A stretch of DNA of 64,000 nt from Macrobrachium rosenbergii (GCF_040412425.1 NC_089749.1:19016162-19080161), one strand, 5' to 3'. Positions 1 through 14,085 are shown, counted from the first letter of the stretch. Numbers and translations are program-made. The notes: generated from the letters alone by a model not told the origin.

Positions 1-2540
1 AGACACCAGCAAACCACAGCCCTGACCCAAGATGCCAGCAAGCCAGCCAGTTACCGGCAAGCTATAATCACAATCATTAACAACCAGTCACAGTAAGGCA
101 CGAATACCCCACTGCCACGGCCTAAGACCAACAACCCACAGCAAGACCCCAGCCCACTCCTTTGACCTACACAGAAGCAACCTACAACAGCACAGAACCA
201 CGGCCTGCAGTGCAAAAACAAGATCATGATAGGTAATAACAGTTACACGAATATAACTAATCTTGTAATGGCAGCCAACCAACAATGTAAGGCAATTGTT
301 CCTGTGTTAAACTTGAAAACTTGAAAGTTCATACTTTGAGAAATTCTTAAGTCTTACGTGCATTATTAAATTGAAATTCGACGCACTATTTCTTTATCTT
401 AAGATTTAGATAAAAACCTGAAAAACCAAAAGCTACAAAGCGAAATGATGCAATCATTCTCATCTAACATGCTCCAGGAATGTATTATCTTTAAACTCCT
501 TGGTTACAACGTAACCAATATTGCATTCAGTATCAGTTAACCATAGTTTCACAGCGCTAACTAGTTTAAAATCCCTGGTTGCAATATAATTAATGTTGCA
601 TTCAATATCAGTAGTTTCACAGCGATAACTGGCTTAATGGACCGAAATCCTCTTGTTAGAACTATTACGCTATTAGAAATAGCGATACGCTACAATTTGC
701 CAAATTTACCAAAGAGTAATTTACCTTTTTCAGTCAATGGCACTGGTACATTAACAAGCAATGCAGCACTAGATCATTCCTTGCTAATATGTTTCCATTA
801 GTTATTGTCGAAAGGACATTTTGTAATTTTTCCCATATGGAGTATGGGTTAAGGAGCTAGTGATTATACTTGTCTGACTCATGTACAAGAATTACTGAGG
901 GTGAGTGAAATTAACTTACCTAACAGCAAAATAAAGCTAACCATCCAATAGTAATTACTGACACTGAAGTCTCCCCTCCAATAAAAAGTTCTTGAAGTAA
1001 ATTATTGGTTTTGGGACAAAAATTTGTGCTCTCAAGCTACGTTTCCAAACTTCCAAGGAAGTAAGGTGAACAATGCTGATGGGATGGTATTGCTCTATTG
1101 CCATTTAGGATCTGTGCAATGTTAAACTAGGAATAAATATGCTAGGTCAGTCAGGATGATGGCATCCACTGCAGTTAGGTGGAGCCAGCACTAGTTAGGT
1201 TACGAAATGTAAGGTTAGGAAGCATACAGTACTGGTTAATTGGCCTCCTGACATTGCTTCATACAAATTAAGACATGAACCACATATATTACAGATTAGT
1301 TTTGTAAACTGGTTAGGCGCGACAATCCGACTTAAGGTTAATTGGAGCAAAGCACACCTAATGTAATACCAACAGATCAATTTTCAGAATAGGAAAAAAT
1401 TCACATTCTAGAAAATAAGCCGAACTGCCTATAACAAAAATCATTTACTTAGCTTAATGTGAACCAGTTTGTGCATGGAAATCTGGCATTGAATCACATG
1501 CCCAAGAGCTTCAAAACTGCTCTTCGAGAGTACTGGAGAAAATGAACCATACCCCGACCACTGTCGTAAGCTGTATTTGTTCGAATATGTAATGGGGGTA
1601 AACCTGACAAATTACAGCTTACCCACAGTACTAAGGGTGAGTGGTTGAACATACCCTATATCTGGTCCAGGACCCACTTATAAGTAGGTCCATGATCTTG
1701 TCGTACTTCACCCAGAGAGCCGAGTAGGACCCATACATTAACAGACCTTTACTACCATAACACAATTTGATGAAACTGAAAAATCTCTAGCAATTCCTGT
1801 GTAGAGTATTCTTCAGTTGCATTGAACGAAAAAAATTTTTTTACATATGGCTTGATATATAAATTTCTCGCCAACACTAAATATCCTAAGGGTCGATAAA
1901 ATTGTGAACTTTCTACAGACAGATTTGACCTAAGTTTTCTGGCGTAAGTTTACCTTTTACCAAAGTTTAACAGATGGTTCACGGACATTTACGGACTCCG
2001 CATAGTTTTCATAAAATGCCGACTAACCCCACACAGTGCTTGGTAAATACAAACCGAAGTGGTAACCAAGCATTGTACGTGGAAACTGAGGTATGTTTTG
2101 AACAAGCAATTAAAGTAGTCAACATTTACTGGGCTAAATTTTTGGTTATCCTAGTCATGAGTTTTATCAGTTTCCTTAGCTAATTAAATCTGCAATCCTT
2201 TTTGCCAGGCCTTTATTGAAGCGAAGACACCCCTGCCTTACGTCAAAAATGTCGACAATCGACCAGCCTGATCTGAAAACTTAATTCCAGCCTCATGTTT
2301 GTTCAGACAAACCAATAGTTGACTATCAACATAAGCTAAGAGGGTAAAGGGAATAATTTACCGAGCTCTTAACACTACCACAAATCTGAACTTTTACCAC
2401 CGTAACAGATTTAAGAGCTACCTTTGAATGATTTCTATTAGCTACTGTTTTCCGAAAGGTTCATAAATACGCCAACTGATCACTGACCCCGGCAGGGAGC
2501 CTCTAACTACAGATTAAACCGTCAAGGAAACTTATTAGTT
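1..2540. other. Non-coding stretch, no gene supported
   Basis: AT-rich with no open frame longer than about 70 codons and no recognisable protein. A direct repeat of about 80 bp occurs at 490-640 (blocks TTGGTTACAACGTAACCAAT and CTGGTTGCAATATAATTAAT, each followed by a TTTCACAGCG block). A short stem-loop is possible near 1,565-1,625 (GTAAGCTGTATTTGT and its near-complement). Confidence 0.6.
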
Positions 2541-2542
2541 AA

Positions 2543-3020
2543 CTCTAAGCCGTAGTTCCGCGGTGAGCCAGACTATAGCAATTGACGTTTCCCATATTTA
2601 TTTTACTTGCTTTACAAATTTAAAAAGTAATATTTTTGTCGGTTGCTAACTAAACTGTAATTGACCTTTCAAGACTGCACGATACCGACGAGGTAGATCT
2701 AAGCCGGCATTCATGCGAACCCCCTGACGCCCCTCCAGCTATACACGCAAGGTGAACCAGTAAACTCCTAAAATACCACCCAACGTACCCATAGGTGTTT
2801 GTTGCAATTTTGCCGTATTAGCTATGGGGAGGGGGGTGGGGGGCCGCCGGAATGTCGGCTTAGATCTACCCCGTCATGTAGTCTTCAAAGGTCAATTTCA
2901 GTTTAGTTACAGCCGGCCGACAAAATATTACTTTAAATTCTTGTAAAGCAAATAAAATAACACAGGAAAACGTCAGTTGCCATAGTCTAGCTCACCGCGG
3001 AACTACGGCTTAGAATTACC
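2543..3020. repeat. Fold-back (inverted-repeat) element
   Basis: The left arm (about 2,543-2,725) starts CTCTAAGCCGTAGTTCCGCG. The right arm (about 2,850-3,020) is its inverted copy, ending CGCGGAACTACGGCTTAGAA. Arms are about 175-185 bp at high identity, separated by about 125 bp of GC-richer sequence. There is no open frame. It fits a non-autonomous fold-back/MITE-like element. Confidence 0.8.
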
Positions 3021-3254
3021 TTATTTTTTTACAAAAAACTTCCGTGGGATGCTATGTTTGGTATCAGCACTCCAGGGATGTGCGTAAAACAGCTGCAAAT
3101 AATCACATTTTACCGGAAAATTTATCAAGTCCCCACCTGTACTGCATCATACACTTTTCCATACTGAAGTAAAAAAAAAAATTCTATCTCCTTGCAGAGC
3201 TTTACCTTAGAATTACCCTTACTACCACTAATAAGTTGTAACTCAAGCCGTAGA

Positions 3255-6200
3255 GCAAGAAATTTTTCACATTGTTTCACTTGAGGAAAAAGCAAGTGCC
3301 TTTTGTAATACCTTGTTACCTAAGGCTAGTGCAATGTTTTCACTTTAGGAAAAAACAAGGACCTTTCAATATCCTAAGACGTATAAGGCAATGTTTTCTT
3401 GAGGAAAAAAGGGTACCTTGCAATATCCTAAGACCTAGGGCAATGTTTTCCTTGAGGAAAAAAGGGTACCTTGCAATATCCTAAGACCTAGGTCAATGTT
3501 TTCTTGAGGAAAAAAGGGTACCTTGCAATATCCTAAGACCTAGGTCAATGTTTTCTTGAGGAAAAAAGGGTACCTTGCAATATCCTAAGACCTAGGGCAA
3601 TGTTTCACTTGAGGAAAAAAGGGTACCTTGCAATATCCTAAGACCTAGGGCAATGTTTCACTTGAGAAAAAAACAAGGGTACCTTGCAATACCCTAAGAC
3701 CAAGGGCAATGTTTCACTTGAGGAAAAAACAAGGGTACCTTACAATATCCTAAGACCAAGGGCAATGTTTCACTTGAGGGAAAAACAAGGGTACCTTACA
3801 ATATCTTAAGACCAAGGGCAATGTTTCACTTGAGGAAAAAAGGGTACCTTACCATATCCTAAGACCAAGGGCAATGTTTCCCTTGAGGGAAAAACAAGGG
3901 TACCTTACAATATATTAAGACCAAGGGCAATGTTTCACTTAAGAAAAAAAAGGGTACCTGGCAATATCCTAAGACCAAGGGCAATGTTTCCCTTGAGGAA
4001 AAAACAAGGGTGCCTTACAATATCCTAAGACCAAGGGCAATGTTTCACTTGAGGGAAAAACCGAGGGTACCTTGCAATATCCTAAGACCTAGGGCAATGT
4101 TACACTTGAAGAAAAAAGGGCACCTGGCAATATCCTAAGACCAAGGGCAATGTTTCCCTTGAGGAAAAAACAAGGGGTGCCACAATATCCTAAGACCTAT
4201 AAGGCAATGTTTCACTTGAGGAAAAAACGAGGGTACCTTGCAATATCCTACGACCAAGGGCAATGTTTCACCAAGAAAAACAAGATTTTTGCAACGTATC
4301 CTAAGACCAAGGGCAATGTTTCACTTGAGGAAAAAACAAGGGTGCCTTACAATATCCTAAGACCAAGGGCAATGTTTCACTTGAGGAAAAAACAAGGGTA
4401 CCTTGCAATATCCTAAGACCAAGGGCAATGTTTCCCTTGAGGAAAAAACAAGGGTGCCTTACAATATCCTAAGACCAAGGGCAATATTTAACTGAGAAAC
4501 AAGGGTACCTTGCAATATCCTAAGACCAAGGCAATGTTCCCTTGAGGAAAAACAAAGTGCCTTGCAATATCCTAAGACCAAGGGCAATGCTTCACTTGAG
4601 GAAAAACAAGGGTGCTACATATCCTAAGACCAAGGGCAATGTTTCTGAGGAAAAAACAAGGGTGCCTTACAATATCCCACACCAAGGGCAATGTTTCACT
4701 TGAGGAAAAAAGCAAAGCACCTTGCAATATCCTACGACCAAGGGCAAATGTTCCTTTGGAGGAAAAAAACAAGGTGCCTTACAACATCCTAAGACCAAGG
4801 GCAATGTTTCACTTGAGAAAAAGCAAGGGTACCTGTACGTATCCTAAGACCTAGGGCAATGTTCACTTGAGAAAAAACAAGGCAATCTTGCAATACCCAA
4901 GACCAAAGGCATGTTCCCTTGAGGAAAAACAAGGGTGCCTTACAATATCCTAAGACCAAGGGGTAATGTTTCACTTGAGAAAAAACAATGGTACCTTTGC
5001 AATATCCACACGACCAAGGGCAATGTTTCACTTAAGAAAATAAAGGGTACTCCAATATCCTAAGACCAAGGCAATGTTTCCTTGAGAAAAACAAGGGTGC
5101 CTTACAATATCCCAAGACCAAGGGCAAATGTTACTTGAGGAAAACGAGGGAAAATTTCAATATCCTAGAGCTAGGCAAGACGTGTTCACTGAAAAAACAA
5201 GGGTACCTTGCAATATCCTAAGACCAAGGGCAATGTTTCCTTGAGAAAACAAGGTACCTTGCACATCCTAAGACCAAGGGCAATGTTTTTGGAGGAAAAA
5301 AAGGGTGCCTTACAATATCCTAAGACCAAAGGCAATATTTCTTGAGGAAAAAAGCAAGGTAACTTTGCAAATATCCTAAAGACCAAGGCAATGTTTCCCT
5401 TTGAGGGAAAAAACAAGGGTGCCTTACAATATCTAAGACCAAGGGCAATGTTTCAATGGAGGAAAAAACGTGAGGGTACCTTGCAATGCCATCCTAGAGC
5501 TAGGGGCAATGTTTCACTTGAGAAAAACAAGGGTACCTTTGCAATATCCTAAGACTAAGGCAATGTTTCACTTGAGGAAAACAAGGTACCTTTGCAATAT
5601 CCTAAGACCAAGGGCAATGTTCCTGAGGAAAAAACAAAGGGTGCCTTACAATATCCTAAGACCAAGGGCAATGTTTCACTTGAGGAAAACAAGGGTACCT
5701 TATAATATCCCAAGACTGGGCAATGTTTCCCTGAGGAAACAAAGGGTGCCTTACAATATCCTAAGACCAAGGGCAATGTTTCACTTGAGGAAAAAACGAG
5801 GGTACCTTGCAATATCCTAGAGCTAGGGCAATGTTTCACTTGAGAAAAAAACAAGGGTACCTTGCAATATCCTAAGACCAAGGGCAATGTTTCACTTAAG
5901 AAAAACGAGGGTACTCTATAAATATCCTAGAGCTTTGAAAGGCAATGTTCACTTGAGAAAAAACAAGGCAACCTTGCACATCCTAAGACCAAGGGCAATG
6001 TTTCACTTAAGAAAAACAAAGGGTACTTTGCAATATCCTATCCCATGTGGGGCAATGTTTCTGGGAGGAAAAAACAAGGGTACCTTGCAATATCCAAGAC
6101 CAAGCGCAATGTTTCACTTGAGAAAAACAAGGGTACCTTGCAATATCCTAAGACCAAGGGCAATGTTTCCCTTGAGGAAAAAACAAGGGTGCCTTACAAT

Positions 6201-7206
6201 ATCCTAGGACCAAGGGCAATGTTTCACTTAAGAAAAAAAAGGGTACCTTGCAATATCCTAACCCCAAGGGCAATGTTTCCCTTGAGGAAAAAACAAGGGT
6301 GCCTTACAATATCCTAAGACCAAGGGCAATGTTTCACTTGAGAAAAAAACAAGGGTACCTTGTACATCCTAAGACCAAAGGCAATGTTTCCCTTGAGGAA
6401 AAACAAAGAGGGCCTTACAATATCTAAGACAAGGTGCAATGTTTTTTGAGGAAAAACAAGGGTGCCTTACAATATCCTAAGACCAAGGGCAATGTTTCCC
6501 TTGAGGAAAAACAAGGGTACTTTGACAATATCCTAAGACCAAGGCAATGTTTCCCTTGGAAAAACAAGGGTACCTTACAATATCCTAGAGCTAGAGCAAT
6601 GTTTCACTTGAGAAAAAAACAAGGGTACCTTGGTAATATCCTAACCTCAAGGCAATGTTATGAGGAAAAACAAGGGTGCCTTACAATATCCTAAGACTAT
6701 GGGCAATGTTTCTACTGAGGGGAAAAACGAGGGTACTCTGCAACATCCTAAGACCAGTGGCAATGTTTTCATTTAGAAAAAAACGAGGGTACCTTGCAAT
6801 ATCCTAAGACCAAGGGCAATGTTACACTTGAAGAAAAAACGAGGGTACCTTGCAACATCCTAAGACCAATGGCAATGTTTCACTTAGAAAAAACGAGGGT
6901 ACCTTGCAATATCCTAAGAGCTAGGGCAATGTTTCACTTGAGGAAAAAACGGTACCTTGCAATATCCTACGACCAAGGGCAATGTTTCACTTGAGAAAAA
7001 AACAAGGGTACCTTGCAATATCCTAAGACCTAGGGCAATGTTTCACTTGAGGATAAAACAAGGGTACCTTGCAATATCCTAAGACCTAGGGCAATGTTTC
7101 ACTTGAGGAAAAAACAAGGGTACCTTGCAATATCCTAAGACCTAGGGCAATGTTTCACTTGAGGAAAAAACAAGGGTACCTTGCAATATCCTAAGACCAA
7201 GGGCAA
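3255..7206. repeat. 4-kb minisatellite, 56-bp unit, about 70 copies
   Basis: The unit runs GCAATGTTTCACTTGAGGAA, AAAACAAGGGTACCTTGCAA, TATCCTAAGACCAAGG. The period measured between copies at 7,035 and 7,091 is 56. Copies vary by small deletions and by two linked variants, CACTTGAG...GGTACCTTGCAA and CCCTTGAG...GGTGCCTTACAA. The array generates repetitive open frames of up to 116 codons on both strands. The unit length is not a multiple of three, so these are not genes. Confidence 0.97.
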
Positions 7207-8885
7207 CATGGCTATTTTAAACTGCCATAAAAATCTCCATAAAAGAACCAAAATTCGTTTATCGTCAACTAAGTCCGGGACAACCATAGCCTGAAAAGTT
7301 ATATGGAAAGGTTCAAATAAAATCTCTCAAAAACTACCAAATTCTGCTCTATACCTTGATGCAAATAACTATTTACGCCACCGATATATCAAGAGAACCC
7401 TCATACCAATCAAGATATTGCCGGTCGAGGAAACTTCACATACGTTATAGTAATTACACAAATGAACACGAAAGTAAATCAGAGATATGCTTTGTCCTCA
7501 ATAAAAAAAAATGCTTAGATTAATACCAACACCTATTCAGTAATACCTAAGGGCGAGGACTAGAACAAGAACTTTACGGGAAAATTAGCACACTTGGATT
7601 GCTTTCAAACACTTCGAACAGTTTCCAAACTCCAAAAATCACTAGCCAATCCCTCTCTAAACCAAAAGCACAGTCTGACTTACCGAACATGCGCACCTTA
7701 GTAGCTGAACCAGTAACCGCAAGCACAAGCAAAAGTCAAATGGAGACGTTACTCTCTTACAGTTCCAATTTCGGTTCTTGAGCCGGCTTACCTGAAGGTT
7801 TTAGCCAATCAGAAGCCGTCAAAGATATTTTCTTGGAACACGTCATACGGATTCTGTCACAGCTCCTTCCAATGGATCTAAGAAACACGAAGGAAAATAT
7901 GAATATATTATTGCAAATGAAAATAATAAAATCACGTTCAACCAATATGGTAAACGATAGACATTTATTAAAGTAAAATATTTTTTAACCAAGTGCGCAT
8001 AAACTACGGTATTTGCTCAAACTGAATTTCTATTTAAAAAAAAAAATTCTAAGGTAGGCGCCAAGTTTGAAAATATTGGTTATTCCACTTGACAAAAATT
8101 TACTTCCTTGTTCTCTGTTAATAAACACGTTTTTATTTTAATATCGTCGTACAGACGTGGCTATATTAACTTTTCATTTTACGTTTATCATTTTTTTAAT
8201 ATATTTGACTAAAATAGCGACAAATTCACAGTTCAGAGACTTGCTGAGCGCTTAACAATCTCAATTTTATTTGTACCAAGTATCCCCTGATGCATACGAT
8301 AAAAAAGACAAAATAAACATTCACCCAAATGTTACAAAAAATTGCATTGTTTATATTAAGAACAAGAATACAAATAAATTTTTTTGTAATGTACGCTTTT
8401 GCTTTTTTTTCAATGTTGAATGAAGATATTGCACATTTTATCAGATGCAAACGGATGCTGCAATAGAAAGAAGTGAAATTCTCGTTGGCGTAGGTTTCCT
8501 ACGAGATACTTAATTGCCTCAAGTGTTCAGTAAGTCACAAGGACAAAAACCTCTATGTACATCTATTGACAGCAGTTAGAAAAAATGCAGGCATATTAAT
8601 ATAATAGATTACTACCGTTTGTTTTCAAATAATTTATTATTGAAAATTATTCCAGTTAACTTATAATAATAATTACGAGCTGCGAAATCTTGTGCCAACA
8701 TTAAGAGGCTTGACTGAATTATAGCAACTCTCATGGAGCAAAAATCTGCTCCCGAACAAATCCAGTTTAATCAGACAAATATCAGCAAGGTTGCTGAGTT
8801 GTCCCAAAGTGTGGTCAGAACTAAACGTCATCAGTGGCAGGATTTTCTGTTAAGAAAATATTTCCTTTGATAATTCAACTATACA
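7207..8885. other. Non-coding stretch, nothing recognised
   Basis: AT-rich. The 60-codon frame at 7,599-7,781 has no motif or splice context that supports it. No repeat structure was seen beyond short A runs. Confidence 0.55.
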
Positions 8886-8887
8886 GA

Positions 8888-9195
8888 ATTGAATATAGAA
8901 TTCAGGCCAAAGACTAAGCGCTGGGACCTATGAGGTCATTCAGCGCTGAAACGGAAATTGACAGTAGAAATGTTTGAAAGGCGTAACAGGAGGAACACTC
9001 GCAGTTGTACTATGAAACAATTGTTAGGAGGGGGTGGAAAATAAGATGAAAGAAAGAGAATATGAACGGAGGTACAGTAAAAGGAATGAAAGGGGTTGCA
9101 GCCAAGGGCTGAAGGGACGCTGCAAAAACTTTAAGTAATGCCTACAGTGCACCTCATGAGGTGCACTGACGGCACTACCCCTCTACGGGAAATGT
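8888..9195 (+). repeat. Dispersed ~300-bp repeat, copy 1
   Basis: Starts near GAATATAGAATTCAGGCCAA. It runs through AGCGCTGGGACCTATGAGG, GGAATGAAAGGGGTTGCAGC and GGGACGCTGCAAAAACTTTA. It ends in a hairpin, GTGCACCTCATGAGGTGCAC, followed by TGACGGCACTACCCC. It matches copies at 13.86, 36.19 and 41.80 kb. It is the best preserved of the four. Confidence 0.85.
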
Positions 9196-10784
9196 AACTA
9201 CGGTACAGGTATATCAGTCTTTAATTCGTCAGAAAAATATCTATTGCTTACCGAAATCTTTCAACAATTAAGTTAATAATAGCAGTATAAACTTTCCTTG
9301 TGCTCACAACTTTTGTTTTTCACCAAGAAGTATTCCGTCATTTGGTAACATCATTATAATTAAGTAACAATATATTAATCTAAGCACTAATTATTTTAGA
9401 TTATGAAAACTGGCGTTGCAGCGGCTACGGTCATCGTTCATAATTGAGTAAGGACAACTATATCTACAAGAGAAGAACAACCTAGGATTGTAATGAACAT
9501 CAGCATGGCATCATCTATTGCTGCTGATGTTTCATAAAACCGTTCAGGTGCCCATCATTAGCATGGAATTTGGTTTACTGATCGTAACCTAATAAACACA
9601 ACTTTAATTATCTACAGAAGAATAATTCCTACTGACACTCAGTCTCAGATTAAACTTTTTTTTTCTTATCACGAACACCAGAGCGTTCGAGTGTCAACAC
9701 AAGGCTGGCTATCACCCGATAGATGATTTTGAAATACTTTATATTGGATACATGCTATTTTCTTTGTCAAAAGAAAGCTTAGTTATCAAGCAAGTTTATT
9801 TGATAATCAGATAAGTATGAATGGAGATAGGAACAACTCATTTTTAAAGAGCAACGCTGAAACAGAACAATTAATTATCCATCGTTGTTATCATAAGATA
9901 GATTTTACGAATAAACACAATTAATCTCTTACCTCAGATAATGTTTGTCTTTACTAATCATGAATATAGCGAGCGTCTACAACACTGTCAAGGGCATTAG
10001 TTTACTAAAAATATAGCCTGTAGTTAAAAGCACAAGAACGCTGGTTGGGTTGGGGAACTATTGCTATTAATTCTATATAGCATCAATATAATGTGATTTG
10101 ATATCTTGAGACACATGAGATGTAATTTGACCTCCATAACCTACGGGCTTGGGGACTCGTTCTGAGTTGTTTATAAATAGAATTCATCTATTCTGACCAG
10201 TAAACCATGTAAGAGATACGGAAAGGGAATCATAGAAAACTTACAAATCAGTGTCACAGAAAACGTAAATATTATGGTAAATTATTACAAATATCACTTC
10301 ATACGTCCCAAAAACTACAGAACATTTAGTTCGTAAGAGTGGAGAGTATACATGCAGTGTTACTCGTGTGACGTAAGTATGGTTTGATGAATATGATATT
10401 TAAGAATATTTATATAGTATAAAGTGAATATACAGAAAATAAAATGTCATTTATCTCACGTTAATTCCTCTTTTACCGTTGACATATCTATACAATCTAA
10501 TTCAACCAATAAATAGATGGTGTATATCTGAATAGTTTGCAACATTTAAAAAGAAATTATTTTCAGTTAAAGCTAATATTTACTGTCTCTGTGACATAAA
10601 TTCTCATGACAAAAAATCTATCGATTATTTTCAGAGATCAATTGAACTATCAATACAAACCCCTTCTGTTAAAGACAGGAAGATGCTTTGTCCACTAAGA
10701 AGCCACCGAACGTAGTTTAAAAACAATTTACACATCGATGATCAGCGTCATGACCTATGCAGAGGATGAGAACGATGATTTTGG

Positions 10785-10849
10785 AGACGATTTTGAAGAC
10801 ACATTCACTAGACATTTTACCTGAGTACCTATATGGCTAATGTAAATGG

Positions 10850-10937
<88 letters not shown>

Positions 10938-10995
10938 TTTTGAAGACACATTCACTAGACAATTTACCTGGGTACCTATACGAGAATGTAAATGG

Positions 10996-11073
<78 letters not shown>

Positions 11074-11109
11074 TTGAAGACACATTTATCCTGGGTACCT
11101 GTTAATTGG

Positions 11110-11195
<86 letters not shown>
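10785..11195. repeat. Triplicated ~65-bp segment alternating with three (GA)n tracts
   Basis: The segment GAAGACACATTCACTAGACA...TACCTATA...GTAAATGGTTT occurs three times, the third shortened. Each copy is followed by a GA tract: 10,853-10,933, 10,999-11,069 and 11,113-11,195. The minus-strand poly-Leu/Ser frames over it come from the GA runs and are not genes. Confidence 0.92.
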
Positions 11196-11198
<3 letters not shown>

Positions 11199-13857
11199 AT
11201 CATGTCAGTGTTCAACTGCATAGCAAAGTAATTGAAATTTAAACTATTTACATATAACCATTTCTATACGGTTTTATAAGGAATTACTGGTGATATATAG
11301 CCTAACTATATCCGCAGACAGTCAACATAGGTATAAGTCGGCTAATTTAAGGGTTAGCTTACTGGACTGGAAAGAGGGTTTTACGAGTGGGTCCAATTAA
11401 ACGGAATTAACTAAAGTTTCTTACTGCAATGTTTACATCAAAACTCCTATGATATTGATGGACTACTGAAATTATGTGGATCATTTTCCTGGAATATTTT
11501 TTTTAATTGACAAAAATCAGCCGTTAATGTTATATTTACTTCCAGTTCAAGAAAATACACTTCGAATGTCTAAGCTGTACATGAAATTCTGCACCATATA
11601 CATACGTAATTTAATAAGCACCACCCCACTGAAATGAACAGATTAGAATTTATCAATGCTGGAAATATACACTAAAAAACATTAAACTTCGGTCTTCTAC
11701 TATTTTGCCACTCATATCTAAATTATGACACGTTTCCATTGAATATGAATCGTTAAGTTATGAACATAAATATACGATGGAAAGAAACTTACATTCAAGT
11801 ATTGCCAAACGTTATTATATCCAGACCCAAGTAGCCAGCCTGACGTTCGAGTAAGAAGGTGGGATTTTCATTTACAATACCAGATCTGATAAAAAAATAA
11901 CGCTCATTAACGATGTAGAATCAAACTGATGTCATTAAGTTTTGAAAAGTGTGGTAAATTACGCATATGTTATAAGAGGTGCTAAAGAAACGAAACTAAA
12001 AGATGTCTTTATTAAGTTTTGAAGACAATGGAAGCAAATAAATACAGCGAACGAGTACAATATACAATGTAACAATAGACAGAATTAAAGTTGAGTAAAT
12101 CTTGACGCCTTACCACATAGTTGATGAACAGATTAATACACAGTTTAAACAATTGAATTTTCGTGACCTAACCCGTCCACCGTGCGTAGGTACAAAGAAA
12201 ATGGGCCGTCACTTGTTTAGCGAGGACTTTACAATGTAACCTCATTGCCACTTTCAAATTAATCCAGTGCAGTGCGTTTTCATTTGCAATTAATAAAAGT
12301 CCTATTCATGAAACCACTGAAAACAGTGTTCCTTACCTTTTCGACTTTGCTGGGAATGTGTTGTCTTGTACTTAGCATGGAGAGCTTGAAGCTAATGTTA
12401 AAGTATTGAGTACTAGTATTTCACTGGTACCCTGGCCCATTCGCCATACGTTTCTTTCCCTTCTAACGAGCAAGATAACTCGGTACATCACTGAAGCACA
12501 AACAAGAAATTTCCTTAACGACACATCTAGGTTGCTTGCCGTATTGTGTTTGCCGTCTTAAAGCCATCCTTCTTGTGGACACCCTGACAACACTGAAACA
12601 ACGAGCAGTATGGCGCTTTACGCCACCCCAATTCGCCATAAATGCTGTTTATCTTACCACGACCAAATGTAAAATAACCCAGGGTCTTTTTTAACGTCAA
12701 TACGTTGTGTTTCAACTTTTTAAGAATATTTTGTACAGTTGACTGAAGATATTGGGTACAAATAGTGTACTTGGTTAACTACACTACCTTCTTAATAGGC
12801 TATTACACGAATGATTATGTTTTCTTTTATTTCCCGAATTGTATGCCATGATCATTTAGCTAACTTTATGTTAAGACTAACAGAACGATATTGTATGCTA
12901 AACGCGTTCCTAGTCCCAATTGCCTATTTCCATGCATTTGCTCAATTGTAGTCCAAATGCAGTGAATGCTATAGGTGTAAAAGTCTTAAGGTTATTCAAG
13001 AGAAAATTTACTTCATAAACCCCTAGCCTATGTTAACTAAGGTGAGGTAGTATAGTGTGAATGTAACAGATATTGAATGTTCAGATAAAACATATAAAAT
13101 AAATTTAACCATGAAAGTAATGGCATATTTTTTCTAGCCATGTAGAATACGAGGAACCACTCAAGATTGTGTTTCATACCTAACTTAACCTAACTAGCCA
13201 TATCTTGAACAGGACTTTCTAATTGTCTGATGTTTATTATTTTAAGTGTCATTTAAATCCGTCATGGTTTTAGAAAAGTCTGCGTTTTGCATTCTTAGGC
13301 TATTGTAGCCAAAGAGTTTCATTTGTTTACAGCAAGCGGGTAAACTTGCATTGCCATAGATCAGTCTATTTTGTATCAAATTTAAAATAATGGTTACCAA
13401 TTTGAGATAAAAAATGTATACAGTACAGTACATATATTTAGCTAGCCTTTAAACTTGTTATAAAACAAACAATAGCCAATTATAATCAATCATACTTTTT
13501 CAAGTTCATTTAAAATGTCTCTGTACTCCGTCAAATGGCTTTTCAAGATCTGAAAATTGCAGTACTGTATAATCTCTTCCTCTTTGACAAGTACTTTACC
13601 TTTAGTTGCTTCATTATAGTGACTTTCTGTTATTGACCTTCCTAGCAAGAAACTAGTTAAAAAAAAAAAAAAACATTCTTAGGAGCAGACCAAAAAACAA
13701 GCTCAAGAGGCACTGAAAGATAAGTATTTTGAAATAGACTGGCAAAGAGGCATCATGTGAAACCGATGCATTTTGAAAGCACCTAGAAAAACAAATGTAC
13801 AATAGAAAAGTGAGAGCAAAGGACCTCTGGTTATGTTAAAGGATTTAACAGTAGAAT
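11196..13857. other. Non-coding stretch, nothing recognised
   Basis: AT-rich. Scattered frames of 60-65 codons lack motifs or splice context. No repeat longer than a few tens of bases was noticed. Confidence 0.5.
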
Positions 13858-14085
13858 AGAATAATATATAGAATTTAGGCCAAGCACTGGGACCTGAGGT
13901 CATTCATCACTGAAAGGGAACTTGACAGCAAGGTTTGAAAGGCATAACAGGAGGAAAACCACGCACTTGAAAAGTCAGATGGAAGAAAGAGATTATGAAC
14001 ATAAATGAATGAGAGATTGCAGCTACAATGAATGAAAGATTGCAGCCTACAGTGCACAACTACAGTTTGCATAGGGGATGCTGCA
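13858..14085 (+). repeat. Dispersed ~300-bp repeat, copy 2 (diverged, shortened)
   Basis: Begins ATATAGAATTTAGGCCAAGC ACTGGGACCTGAGGTCATTC and continues through GGCATAACAGGAGGAAAACC and GATTGCAGC. The terminal GTGCAC hairpin is lost, leaving CAGTGCACAACTAC. Confidence 0.75.

Noticed and set aside
3272..6994. Many open frames of 66-116 codons with repeated ILRPRAMFHLRKK-like blocks on both strands
   Set aside because: They are translations of the 56-bp minisatellite. The unit is not a multiple of three, frames shift at each indel, and both strands are open.
3255..7206. CRISPR-like array of regular repeats
   Set aside because: Units are head-to-tail with no unique spacers, and the context is an animal genome.
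10755..11085. Minus-strand Leu/Ser-rich frames
   Set aside because: Pure (GA)n translation.
12527..12715. 62-codon minus frame ending GFKTANTIRQAT
   Set aside because: No flanking splice sites or recognisable domain; could be part of a dispersed repeat but unsupported.
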